25,584 nucleotides of DNA from an uncultured Candidatus Melainabacteria bacterium (GTDB lineage Bacteria > Cyanobacteriota > Vampirovibrionia > Gastranaerophilales > Gastranaerophilaceae), in contig CAKUVB010000003.1 in assembly GCA_934693215.1 (NCBI GenBank), positions 1-25,584 on the forward strand, in the 5' to 3' direction. The notes beneath the pieces were generated by a model that was not told the DNA's origin, ran no database searches, and saw only the letters and a program-made list of their open reading frames with translations. The position numbers were made by a program, and so were the translations under genes. Positions 6,964 to 13,893 of this stretch are shown here, piece after piece; position 1 is the first letter of the stretch, and the number at the start of each line of letters is the position of its first letter.

Positions 6964-8646
6964 ATGAAAAATTTATCACCATTACAAGAAGAAAGACTAA
7001 AATACCAGCCAAAACTACCTTCATCTTTAGCTGGCGGCATTAGTTCTCTAAACTGTGTTGAAGGTTCTGCAACTCAATCTGTTGCAAATCAGGCTGAAAT
7101 CAAAGAATTATTCCAAAATACATACGGAACACCTGTTGTGACTTTCTCAACTTCTAATGAATCAAAATCATTAGAAGCAAGAAACGTTGGTGTTATCCTA
7201 TCAGGTGGACAAGCTCCTGGTGGACATAATGTTATTGCAGGTTTATATGATGCTCTAAAACAATCAAATCCGGAAGGCAAATTATACGGATTTTTAGGTG
7301 GTCCTTCAGGTATTATTGATGGTAAATATGTAGAATTTACAGACGAATTTATCAATGATTACAGAAATACTGGTGGTTTCGATATTATTGGTTCAGGTAG
7401 AACAAAACTTGAAACAGAAGAACAATTTGAAAAATCATTAGCAGTTTGTAAAAAACTAAACATCTCTGCAGTTGTTATCATCGGTGGTGATGACTCTAAC
7501 ACAAACGCAGCACTTTTAGCTGAATGGTTTGTAAAACACAATGCAGGTATTCAAGTTATTGGTTGTCCAAAAACAATTGATGGCGACTTGAAAAACGAAC
7601 AAATCGAAATTTCTTTCGGTTTTGATACAGCAACAAAAACTTATGCAGAATTAATCGGTAATATCGAAAGAGATGCTAACTCTGCTAAGAAATACTGGCA
7701 CTTTATCAAAATCATGGGTAGAAGTGCATCACACGTTGCTTTAGAAGCTGCTTTACAAACTCAACCAAATATCACATTAATTTCAGAAGAAGTTGAAACA
7801 AAATCAATGTCATTATCTTCTGTAATTGATTATATGGTTGATATCATTGTAAAACGTGCAGATATGGGTAAAAACTTCGGTATTGCAGTTATTCCTGAAG
7901 GTTTAATTGAATTCATTCCTGAAATGAAATCAATGATTGCTAACTTAAACGATATAATGGCTGAGTTAGAAAACGACCCTGATTTTGTAAACGCTTCAAC
8001 AATTCGTGAAAAATTTGAAATCGTAGAAAACAGATTAGATGCTAATAATGCAAAAGTTTATAACTCATTACCAGCATTAATTAAAACTCAGTTGTTAGCT
8101 GATCGTGACCCACATGGTAATGTACAAGTTTCAAAAATTGAAACAGAAAAATTATTAATCGAAATGATTGCTACAAGACTAGATGAATTAAAATCAGAAG
8201 GTTCTTACATTGGTAAATTCAATGCTCAAGCTCACTTCTTCGGTTATGAAGGCAGATGTGCATTCCCATCAAACTTTGATGCAGATTATTGCTATTCATT
8301 AGGTTATAATGCTTATGCATTAATTTCATTTGGTTTAACAGGTTACTTATCATCAGTTAGAAACTTGAATGAACCTGCTTCTAAATGGATTGCAGGTGGT
8401 GTTCCGCTTACTATGATGATGAATATGGAACGTCGTCATGGTGAAATGAAACCAGTTATTAAAAAAGCATTGGTTGAATTAGACGGCCCTGTGTTCAAGA
8501 AACTTGAACAAAACAGAGAAGACTGGGCATTAAACGACAGATACTTGTTCCCTGGTGCTATTCAATACTTTGGACCAAGCTCTGTTTGTGATATTACAAC
8601 AGTTACTCTAAAACTTGAACAAGAAAGTAAATTATTAAACGTATAG
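6964..8646 (+). CDS. pfp: Pyrophosphate-dependent 6-phosphofructokinase (long, PfpB type)
   Basis: A cytosolic enzyme that phosphorylates fructose-6-phosphate with pyrophosphate, reversibly, in glycolysis. It has 560 residues, the length of the plant beta-subunit/Treponema-like 'long' clade rather than the ~320-residue ATP enzyme. Landmarks are GGQAPGGHNVI (phosphate-binding loop), IIGGDDSNTNAALLAE (the GGDD signature, whose second Asp marks PPi rather than ATP use), PKTIDGDLKN (catalytic TIDGD), KIMGRSASHVALE and GYEGRCAFPSNFD. The ATG at 6964 is chosen because AAGGAAGG at 6951-6958 sits five bases ahead; a TTG 33 bp upstream is possible but poor. A strong terminator follows, so the gene is probably monocistronic. 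Codons look more optimised than in neighbours, which suggests high expression. Confidence 0.93.
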   Translation: MKNLSPLQEERLKYQPKLPSSLAGGISSLNCVEGSATQSVANQAEIKELFQNTYGTPVVTFSTSNESKSLEARNVGVILSGGQAPGGHNVIAGLYDALKQSNPEGKLYGFLGGPSGIIDGKYVEFTDEFINDYRNTGGFDIIGSGRTKLETEEQFEKSLAVCKKLNISAVVIIGGDDSNTNAALLAEWFVKHNAGIQVIGCPKTIDGDLKNEQIEISFGFDTATKTYAELIGNIERDANSAKKYWHFIKIMGRSASHVALEAALQTQPNITLISEEVETKSMSLSSVIDYMVDIIVKRADMGKNFGIAVIPEGLIEFIPEMKSMIANLNDIMAELENDPDFVNASTIREKFEIVENRLDANNAKVYNSLPALIKTQLLADRDPHGNVQVSKIETEKLLIEMIATRLDELKSEGSYIGKFNAQAHFFGYEGRCAFPSNFDADYCYSLGYNAYALISFGLTGYLSSVRNLNEPASKWIAGGVPLTMMMNMERRHGEMKPVIKKALVELDGPVFKKLEQNREDWALNDRYLFPGAIQYFGPSSVCDITTVTLKLEQESKLLNV

Positions 8647-8665
8647 TTTAATCTTTAAATTATAG

Positions 8666-8702
8666 AAAAGTCCTGAAACTACTTTAGTTTCGGGACTTTT
8701 TT
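8666..8702 (+). terminator. Rho-independent terminator of pfp
   Basis: A 16-bp stem (8666-8681 with 8685-8700, one U-G wobble) closes on a three-base loop. The T tract is formed by the right arm's end plus the next bases. It starts 20 bp after the pfp stop codon. Confidence 0.92.
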
Positions 8703-8718
8703 ATGTGTAGAATAATTA

Positions 8719-8806
8719 AATAGTTTGACGTTGAGAACTTGTAGATACAGAACAAATGTGTAGACATAAGTCAAACCGGATTTTTAACGTAACAGGATTT
8801 AAAAGA
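8719..8806. repeat. Intergenic direct repeat, copy 1
   Basis: The first of two near-identical ~87-bp units with a 102-bp period. It carries an inverted pair, GTTTGAC at 8723-8729 and GTCAAAC at 8770-8776, that could close a stem. Inside are two small palindromes, TGTAGATACA and ATGTGTAGACAT. ACGTT near the start and AACGT at 8786-8790 offer an alternative pairing. It lies between two convergent genes and outside both terminators, so it is not a leader of either gene. It has no reading frame of note. Confidence 0.9.
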
Positions 8807-8820
8807 TGCTAAATGAACAG

Positions 8821-8907
8821 AATAGTTTGACGTTGAGAACTTGTAGATACAGAACAAATGTGTAGACATAAGTCAAACCGGACTTTTAACGTAACAAGAT
8901 TAAAAGA
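8821..8907. repeat. Intergenic direct repeat, copy 2
   Basis: The second copy of the unit starting at 8719. Its first ~60 bases are identical to copy 1; the remainder differs by two substitutions and one single-base gap. It ends just before the minus-strand terminator. The rest of the 336-bp gene-free stretch (8647-8982) holds only the two terminators and a 14-bp linker between the copies. Confidence 0.9.
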
Positions 8908-8908
8908 A

Positions 8909-8938
8909 ATAAAAAGGCAACAGAATTCCTGTTACCTT
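8909..8938 (-). terminator. Rho-independent terminator of the flagellar genes
   Basis: On the minus strand a 10-bp stem (8938-8929 with 8923-8914, one U-G wobble) has a five-base loop and is followed by a run of U. It lies about 45 bp after the stop codon of the FlgF/FlgG-like gene. Confidence 0.82.
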
Positions 8939-8982
8939 AAAATGGAGTTTAACTAACACTAATAACTTTTGTTCAATTAGTA

Positions 8983-9819
8983 TTATGAACTTACTAATCT
9001 CATCGCTTCTTCTAATAGTTCTTTGTTAGACTTAATCAACGCATTAACGAGTTCCATTTGTACTTTTGCTTGTTGATAGTTTGTCATATTACCTTTAAAA
9101 TCGGTGTTTGCTTGTTCTAATAAACCTGAACGAATAGAACCACGTCCGATTACGGGTTTCCCTGAATCATCAGTTTCAACAAAAACACCTTCTTTAACCT
9201 CATATAAACCGCTAGGGTTGTGGAAGTTTGCAGTAGCTATTTTGTATAGCGGTACAGAACGTTTGCCACCATCAGCTTTACCGTAAATTGTACCATCTTC
9301 TTTTATTTCGTATTCATCATATTTTCCCATGAATTTACCGTTATTTGGGTCAATCCACATTTTTATATTTGTTGTAGGGATACTAAGAGCTCCACCTTTC
9401 AAAGCGGTTTCTTCGTATAAATCTGCACTGATTGATTTTGTACCAGCCATAATCTCGCCATTATCGTTTAGGATATAGCCTTGAACAGCATCACCGTTTT
9501 TAGCTCTATATACACCTTCTGAATCAAATGTGAATTCACCAAGACGAGTGTATGCAGTTTTGCCTTCACTATTTCTGGTAATAAAGAAACCGTTACCTTC
9601 AAAGAATACGTTTTCGTTAGAAGTTCCTGGAGTAGATTTACCTTGACCTTGATTTTTAAGTGGGTTGTCGGTAATTGCACCACCTAAGAAAGTGCTAAAT
9701 GTTATTTTACTCTCTCTAAACCCTGGAGTGTACTGGTTCATCATGTTATCAGTTAGGGTTTCCATCCAGTGGGTAGTTGCTCTCTGAGTGTTTATCGCCG
9801 TTGTGAACGAATCATACAT
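8983..9819 (-). CDS. Flagellar hook-basal body protein, FlgF/FlgG family
   Basis: A 278-residue axial flagellar protein. The N-terminal rod-type helix (MYDSFTTAINTQRATTHWMETLTDNMMN followed by TPGF) matches the conserved flagellar basal-body rod N-domain. The middle EGNGFFIT...AYTRLGEFTFDSEGVY, then GDAVQGY, is the signature shared by FlgE, FlgF and FlgG. The C-terminal GRGSIRSGLLEQANTDF...MVNALIKSNKELL-type segment is the second conserved helix. Length and lack of a long insert favour rod proteins FlgF/FlgG over the hook protein FlgE, but I cannot separate them further. Export would be by the flagellar type III system; no Sec signal is present. A clear AAGGAGAG lies six bases before the ATG. 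It is 18 bp downstream of the FliK-like gene, in one operon. Confidence 0.87.
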   Translation of the reverse strand: MYDSFTTAINTQRATTHWMETLTDNMMNQYTPGFRESKITFSTFLGGAITDNPLKNQGQGKSTPGTSNENVFFEGNGFFITRNSEGKTAYTRLGEFTFDSEGVYRAKNGDAVQGYILNDNGEIMAGTKSISADLYEETALKGGALSIPTTNIKMWIDPNNGKFMGKYDEYEIKEDGTIYGKADGGKRSVPLYKIATANFHNPSGLYEVKEGVFVETDDSGKPVIGRGSIRSGLLEQANTDFKGNMTNYQQAKVQMELVNALIKSNKELLEEAMRLVSS

Positions 9820-9837
9820 GTGATTCTCTCCTTATAT

Positions 9838-11082
9838 TTAGTGTGTCATTTTCTCTTTATCTGATGCAGTTTTTATAATGTTTTCTATTTCCTGCATATT
9901 TATTTTTGCTTCAGTATCAGAAGCGGTGTATTCAATACTTCCGTATTTGATATTTTGTTCATCAAATTTTTGTCTTAAGATGTATAAGTTATTTTTTAAC
10001 CCTTCTTCGATTTCTGCGTTAGAGGTTAGGAAATTTGCTGATATTTTTCCTTCTCTATCTATTTTTATAATGACAGAAATTTCATTGTCAAAATCTATAC
10101 GAAAAACTTTTTTGTTAATTATAGAATCTTTTAATTTTTCAAGGAATTTGGCAGATAATGCTGACGGATTTTCTTTGTCATCAAGATTTGAGTCTGCAGT
10201 TCCTGTTTGCAAAAGATTGATTATATAGTCAACATCTTCTGAAGATAGTTCAGAAACATCAATCTTAACTAACTTCTTTTTGCTTTCTTCAATGATTTGA
10301 GAAAGTACAGATTCTGCATTTTCTATTTTTGTAGAGCTTGGTGCTTCTATTCTTGATTGGTTATGAATACTTGTAAGCTCAGTTAAAAGCTCCATATCTT
10401 CTTCACCATTTTTGCTAAAATCATCATCTGAAAGTGCTTGATATTCTTTTGCCTTGTTTACCATTGCAAGGTTTTCTTCGTCTGTAGATAATATCGACAA
10501 GTCTTCAAGGAGTTCTTCTTGGGTTTCGTGTAGAACGTCATCTTTCTTTTTCTTATCAGAATCTGACATTTTACCTTCACCTGTGTTTATATCCACAGTT
10601 GTTTCTAATGGATTTTCTTCTTGTTTCTTGTCAATTCCTGCATCTGAAAGTAGCTTTGTAACTATTCCTGCAAGTTCTTCCGGGGTATCGGTTTGAGTTC
10701 CTGTAATATTTTCGAGTTCTTTTTTGCTTTTAGTAATATGGATTGCCGGCATGTTTACTTTTGTCGTCATATCCATAATTTTTAGTAGATTGCGAGCATC
10801 TGTTTCTTGTTTTGTAGTTGGAGTATCCTGTTTTGTTGTTGATTTTGCAGTTGCTTCTGCGGTACGTTTTTTTGCGATAGCTTTATTTTCTTCGTCAGTA
10901 GAAAGAATAGCCTCATCTTCAGAGAGTTCAGTTTCGGTTTCTCTAAGTTTTCCTGATAGAGTTTCATCTTGTTCAAGCATAGACGAAAACCCTTCACCCT
11001 CAAAATCGAAATTCTGATTTGATTGTGACTTGAGTTTGTCATCTTTCACAGGAGTGTATGTATCTATTTTGTTTGAAAACAT
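9838..11082 (-). CDS. FliK-like flagellar hook-length control protein
   Basis: A 414-residue acidic, low-complexity protein. The N-terminal three quarters are rich in Glu, Lys, Asp and Thr and probably extended, as expected of a molecular ruler. Residues about 325-386 (VFRIDFDNEISVIIKIDREGKISANF...LRQKF) match the pattern of the FliK C-terminal domain, which switches the export gate when the hook reaches its length. A motif ILSTDEEN occurs twice, near residues 59-66 and 197-204, each after a similar acidic lead-in, suggesting an internal duplication. GAGG lies seven bases before the ATG. A sigma-28-like promoter precedes it and an axial flagellar gene follows, which supports the call. Sequence similarity alone is moderate. 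Confidence 0.68.
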   Translation of the reverse strand: MFSNKIDTYTPVKDDKLKSQSNQNFDFEGEGFSSMLEQDETLSGKLRETETELSEDEAILSTDEENKAIAKKRTAEATAKSTTKQDTPTTKQETDARNLLKIMDMTTKVNMPAIHITKSKKELENITGTQTDTPEELAGIVTKLLSDAGIDKKQEENPLETTVDINTGEGKMSDSDKKKKDDVLHETQEELLEDLSILSTDEENLAMVNKAKEYQALSDDDFSKNGEEDMELLTELTSIHNQSRIEAPSSTKIENAESVLSQIIEESKKKLVKIDVSELSSEDVDYIINLLQTGTADSNLDDKENPSALSAKFLEKLKDSIINKKVFRIDFDNEISVIIKIDREGKISANFLTSNAEIEEGLKNNLYILRQKFDEQNIKYGSIEYTASDTEAKINMQEIENIIKTASDKEKMTH

Positions 11083-11107
11083 AAGGATACCTCGTTCTAC
11101 AAGTAGA

Positions 11108-11134
11108 ATATCGGATAAAAAAGTGTTTTCTTTA
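11108..11134 (-). promoter_or_regulatory. Sigma-28 (FliA)-type flagellar promoter
   Basis: Read on the minus strand: TAAA at 11134-11131, 15 bases, then TCCGATAT at 11115-11108. The textbook consensus is TAAA-N15-GCCGATAA, so both boxes and the spacing fit, with two mismatches in the -10 box. The transcript would start a little over 15 nt before the FliK-like ATG, leaving room for the GAGG ribosome site. Confidence 0.72.
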
Positions 11135-11221
11135 TCTTTTTTTTTGTAATTCCTCTTTATAGAGTAGGAGTTATGTATTTATGTTTTAATGATTTTGTAA
11201 GAAAAAACAAAAGATGTGGTT

Positions 11222-12028
11222 TTATTCTTTTACAGCACCTTTTAGCATGTCGTTGATAAGATATTTTTTTTCAAACAAGAAAATCAAAATAGTAGGTAAA
11301 GCACATACAACAGAGCAGGCGAATAAATCACCCCACATTGTAATTTCTCTATAACTACCTTTGAATATTGCAAGACCTAGAGGTAGAGTTCTCATAGCTT
11401 CTGAATTTGTGATAATCAATGGCCATATAAAACTATTCCAAGATGTTATGAAGGTAAAAATGGCAAGAGTTGCTATTGCAGGTGCAGCAAGAGGTATTGC
11501 GATTTTGAAAAACATTTGGAATTTGTTACACCCATCAATGATTGCAGCTTCTTCTAAATCTTTTGAAAACCCTAAGAAGTATTGTCGCATCATAAACACA
11601 CCAAACCCTCCAAATATTCCAGGTAAAATAAGGGCTTGATAAGTATCAACAAGATGTAGTTCTCTCATAAGAAAAAATAGCGGAATAATGTTTACCTGAG
11701 GTGGAATAAACATTGTTATTAAAAATATAAAGAATATTATGTTTCGACCTTTAAAATTCATTCTTGCAAAGGCATATCCGGCAAGTGTTGAGAATAAAAT
11801 TTGACCTATTGTTGTAAAAACAGATACGATAAGACTGTTTATAAAATATCTTGTTATTGGGATTGCGTGGAATACATTGAAATAGTTTGCCGTTGTAAGA
11901 GTAAAGTTAGAAAATGAAAGACTGTTATCTTTTGAAAAAGATACGAGAAACATTACAAAGAACGGCAATAACATACCTATTGCAGTTAAAACCAAAATAA
12001 AGTGTATGAAAAATTTACGGTTAAACAT
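11222..12028 (-). CDS. Carbohydrate ABC transporter permease (MalG/UgpE type)
   Basis: A 268-residue inner-membrane protein with about six hydrophobic segments, the usual size of the second permease of CUT1-family sugar importers. The cytoplasmic EAA loop, where the ATPase docks, is canonical: LEEAAIIDGCNKFQMFFKIAIPL (E-A-A, G nine residues on, then I-P-L). The N-terminus FIHFILVLTAIGMLLPFFVMFLVSF is a typical first membrane helix. The substrate cannot be told from the permease. No partner permease, binding protein or ATPase is next to it here, which is unusual for this family; the partners must lie elsewhere or be lost. The gene has an extended -10 box six bases before its ATG and no Shine-Dalgarno. 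Confidence 0.88.
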   Translation of the reverse strand: MFNRKFFIHFILVLTAIGMLLPFFVMFLVSFSKDNSLSFSNFTLTTANYFNVFHAIPITRYFINSLIVSVFTTIGQILFSTLAGYAFARMNFKGRNIIFFIFLITMFIPPQVNIIPLFFLMRELHLVDTYQALILPGIFGGFGVFMMRQYFLGFSKDLEEAAIIDGCNKFQMFFKIAIPLAAPAIATLAIFTFITSWNSFIWPLIITNSEAMRTLPLGLAIFKGSYREITMWGDLFACSVVCALPTILIFLFEKKYLINDMLKGAVKE

Positions 12029-12034
12029 ATAATG

Positions 12035-12043
12035 ATTTTAACA
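12035..12043 (-). promoter_or_regulatory. Extended -10 promoter of the ABC permease, likely leaderless
   Basis: On the minus strand TGTTAAAAT is an extended -10 box (TG, one base, TAAAAT) ending exactly six bases before the ATG at 12028. No Shine-Dalgarno lies between. Confidence 0.5.
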
Positions 12044-12073
12044 TAATAAAGAGTTGTTAAGTTAATAATGGTT

Positions 12074-12124
12074 TGAGATATTTTTATTTATTTTTGAGAA
12101 ACTGTCATTACTTCGCTATATCTC
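12074..12124. repeat. Short inverted repeat between permease and Hcp-like gene
   Basis: TGAGATAT at 12074-12081 and ATATCTCA at 12117-12124 are perfect inverse complements separated by 35 bases. There is no U tract on the minus strand, so it is a poor terminator. It may be an operator or chance in AT-rich DNA. Confidence 0.3.
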
Positions 12125-12150
12125 ACAACAACGCAAAAACTCTTATTTAC

Positions 12151-13749
12151 TTATCCAACTATTACCTTTAAATCATCAACGGGCTGAGTTGTAGGTTTTA
12201 TGTCATAGTAATCAGCTATATTCTTTGTCAATGATGGCTTGAGCATAATTGGTGTACATTTACTTAAAAATATATTTTTTATATTTTGTTTACTTAGATG
12301 AATAAGATTTGATATCGTGTGTTTATCGCATTTTGAAATAAAAATAGATATATCAATTTCAGTATTTTTTACAATAGATGATAATTTTTCTAAAATATAA
12401 TATATTATAGAAAAACTATTTCTTTCACTTAAAGAGATAATATTTTCACCATTTCTATTGTACGAAAACGAGATTACAAAAGTATTTTCAGGCATGTTGT
12501 TTAAAATATTTTCATAATATATTTTATTCCTTTTATTATGGTTTTCTGGTCCTAAAATAATTATATGTTTGTATTTATCTAAATTTTTAACAAAATTATT
12601 TAATTCTGTATCAAGCTTATCTTTAGAAACCCCAACTTGAATAGAGCCTTTTTGTTTACCTCGTTTAAACCCTTTTGCATAAAAAGCAGATTCTATGAGT
12701 TTTGAATAATCATTATTTTCTATTTTAATAGCACCTTTTGGAACAAAGCTATCCGTTGTAAACAAACGCCCTCTATAGAGATACTCAATATTTTCTACTG
12801 CATATTTAGTAATCAATATTGCACCTGGAAATGTTGCAAAATCTAGCAAACAATTTTCTACCCCCACCCCAAAATGTCCTATTAAATGCTTATATTCTCT
12901 AAACTTTGGGTAAGTATGAGCAATTATCATTTCTCCATGCGTATACACATCAATATTTTTATCTTTTGTATATTCAAGCACTTCTTCCAATTCTCGTAGT
13001 GATGTCCCCGCAACAAGTATAGCTTTTCCCGGTCTGGTAGAAATTGAAACCTCAGCTTCGCTAGGCTCTCCGTAATTTTCACTCTGCAATTCATCTAAAC
13101 GCATTGTTAGTTTATAATCAAGTTCAGCTCCTGATTGGATTTCATCTAAGATATCTTTTGTTGGAGTATTTTGATAATTCAACAAATTTAACAATATGAG
13201 AATTTTATAAAACCCATCTTGTTCTAATTGTTCTTCATCTGAAAAACTTTTTATATTCACAATATTTATACTTAAGCTTTTTATGATATATGCCATAACT
13301 TCAAAAAGATTTTTTCTTTCAGAGGAAAGATTTTCTAATCTATTATTGTATTCTTTTTCACCCTGTTGAATAAGTTTGGTAATATCAAATTCTTCATCTA
13401 ATTTGATATTTGTTTCAATTGATTTTGGATTTATATTTTTTTCGTTACAAATATTGAGATATGCCTTTTTAGATTGACATAACAATGTCTTGATAGATAT
13501 TAATATTTTTTGAAACTGTTCACTTTGGGTTTCCAAATTCGTCATTAAAGTTGATATCGTATCTAGAATAACTTTTTCTGCATCTTTATTATGACCACCC
13601 AAATTTTTGAGTTCTATTATGAAAAAGGCAAGTAATTTTAGATACATAACAAGAATTTCTTGCAAAGAAGAAGTTCTTGGACCTATTGAACAAATCCCTT
13701 TTGATACACAACTGTCATATTGATAATCTTCATAATAATTGTAAAACAT
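12151..13749 (-). CDS. Hybrid-cluster-protein (Hcp/prismane) homologue lacking the cluster ligands
   Basis: A 532-residue cytosolic protein, about the length of hydroxylamine/NO reductase Hcp. The central part is plainly Hcp-like: GKAILVAGTSLRELEEVLEY, IDVYTHGEMIIAHTYP and FPGAILITK at residues about 241-315, and the end DDLKVIVG. However, where Hcp has the hybrid-cluster cysteines (recalled as TTNC, AGCDGR, AGCAKYRYN, QCND) and the WYEQKA glutamate, this protein has ITKY, LGPENH, SFSYNRNG, SERN and SKCDKH. The N-terminal CxxC..C iron-sulfur motif is replaced by C14 and C20 (SCVSKGIC). It is therefore probably not a reductase; a structural, sensing or other role is open. The start at 13749 puts NYYEDYQYDSC at the N-terminus; ATG 13770 or an ATT-rich extension to 13854 are alternatives. 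There is no clear Shine-Dalgarno. Confidence 0.72.
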   Translation of the reverse strand: MFYNYYEDYQYDSCVSKGICSIGPRTSSLQEILVMYLKLLAFFIIELKNLGGHNKDAEKVILDTISTLMTNLETQSEQFQKILISIKTLLCQSKKAYLNICNEKNINPKSIETNIKLDEEFDITKLIQQGEKEYNNRLENLSSERKNLFEVMAYIIKSLSINIVNIKSFSDEEQLEQDGFYKILILLNLLNYQNTPTKDILDEIQSGAELDYKLTMRLDELQSENYGEPSEAEVSISTRPGKAILVAGTSLRELEEVLEYTKDKNIDVYTHGEMIIAHTYPKFREYKHLIGHFGVGVENCLLDFATFPGAILITKYAVENIEYLYRGRLFTTDSFVPKGAIKIENNDYSKLIESAFYAKGFKRGKQKGSIQVGVSKDKLDTELNNFVKNLDKYKHIIILGPENHNKRNKIYYENILNNMPENTFVISFSYNRNGENIISLSERNSFSIIYYILEKLSSIVKNTEIDISIFISKCDKHTISNLIHLSKQNIKNIFLSKCTPIMLKPSLTKNIADYYDIKPTTQPVDDLKVIVG

Positions 13750-13877
13750 AGTAATTGTATTATGAAACATTAATAATATTTTTCTATTAGATAATTGGAA
13801 TTTGATAGGATAATAAAATATACCCGAAATAAAAATATAAAATATTCTAATCAAAACTTTTATTTACCTTCTCCCTG

Positions 13878-13886
13878 TGCTAAAAT
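13878..13886 (+). promoter_or_regulatory. Extended -10 promoter of the lptC-aroE operon, likely leaderless
   Basis: TGCTAAAAT at 13878-13886 is an extended -10 (TG, one base, TAAAAT). Seven bases separate it from the lptC ATG at 13894 and contain no Shine-Dalgarno. The whole six-gene operon may start from here. Confidence 0.5.
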
Positions 13887-13893
13887 ATCTTGT

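Noticed and set aside
8719..8907. CRISPR array or integron attC pair
   Set aside because: There are only two units, the conserved part is ~87 bp and the linker only 14 bp, so no CRISPR repeat-spacer geometry. The inverted ends GTTTGAC/GTCAAAC do not fit the attC core (RYYYAAC...GTTRRRY), and no integrase is present.
9878..11017. Three plus-strand reading frames (9878-10228, 10454-10696, 10724-11017) opposite the FliK-like gene
   Set aside because: They are serine- and phenylalanine-rich mirror frames of an acidic, Glu/Lys-rich coding strand, lack ribosome sites and have no family resemblance.
11141..11180. A partial hairpin (AATTCCTC...GAGTAGGAGTT) between the permease and FliK-like gene
   Set aside because: The stem has a bulge and a wobble and no T tract follows on either strand, so neither terminator nor operator is supported.
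12151..13854. Start of the Hcp-like gene at 13854
   Set aside because: The added residues (hydrophobic, ILE/PHE-rich) come from AT-rich intergenic DNA; NYYEDYQYDSC directly after ATG 13749 is a more natural N-terminus.
13795..13893. An N-terminal extension of lptC from an ATG at 13795
   Set aside because: It overlaps the divergent promoter and the -10 box at 13878-13886, has no ribosome site, and would put 33 unusual residues before a normal LptC start.
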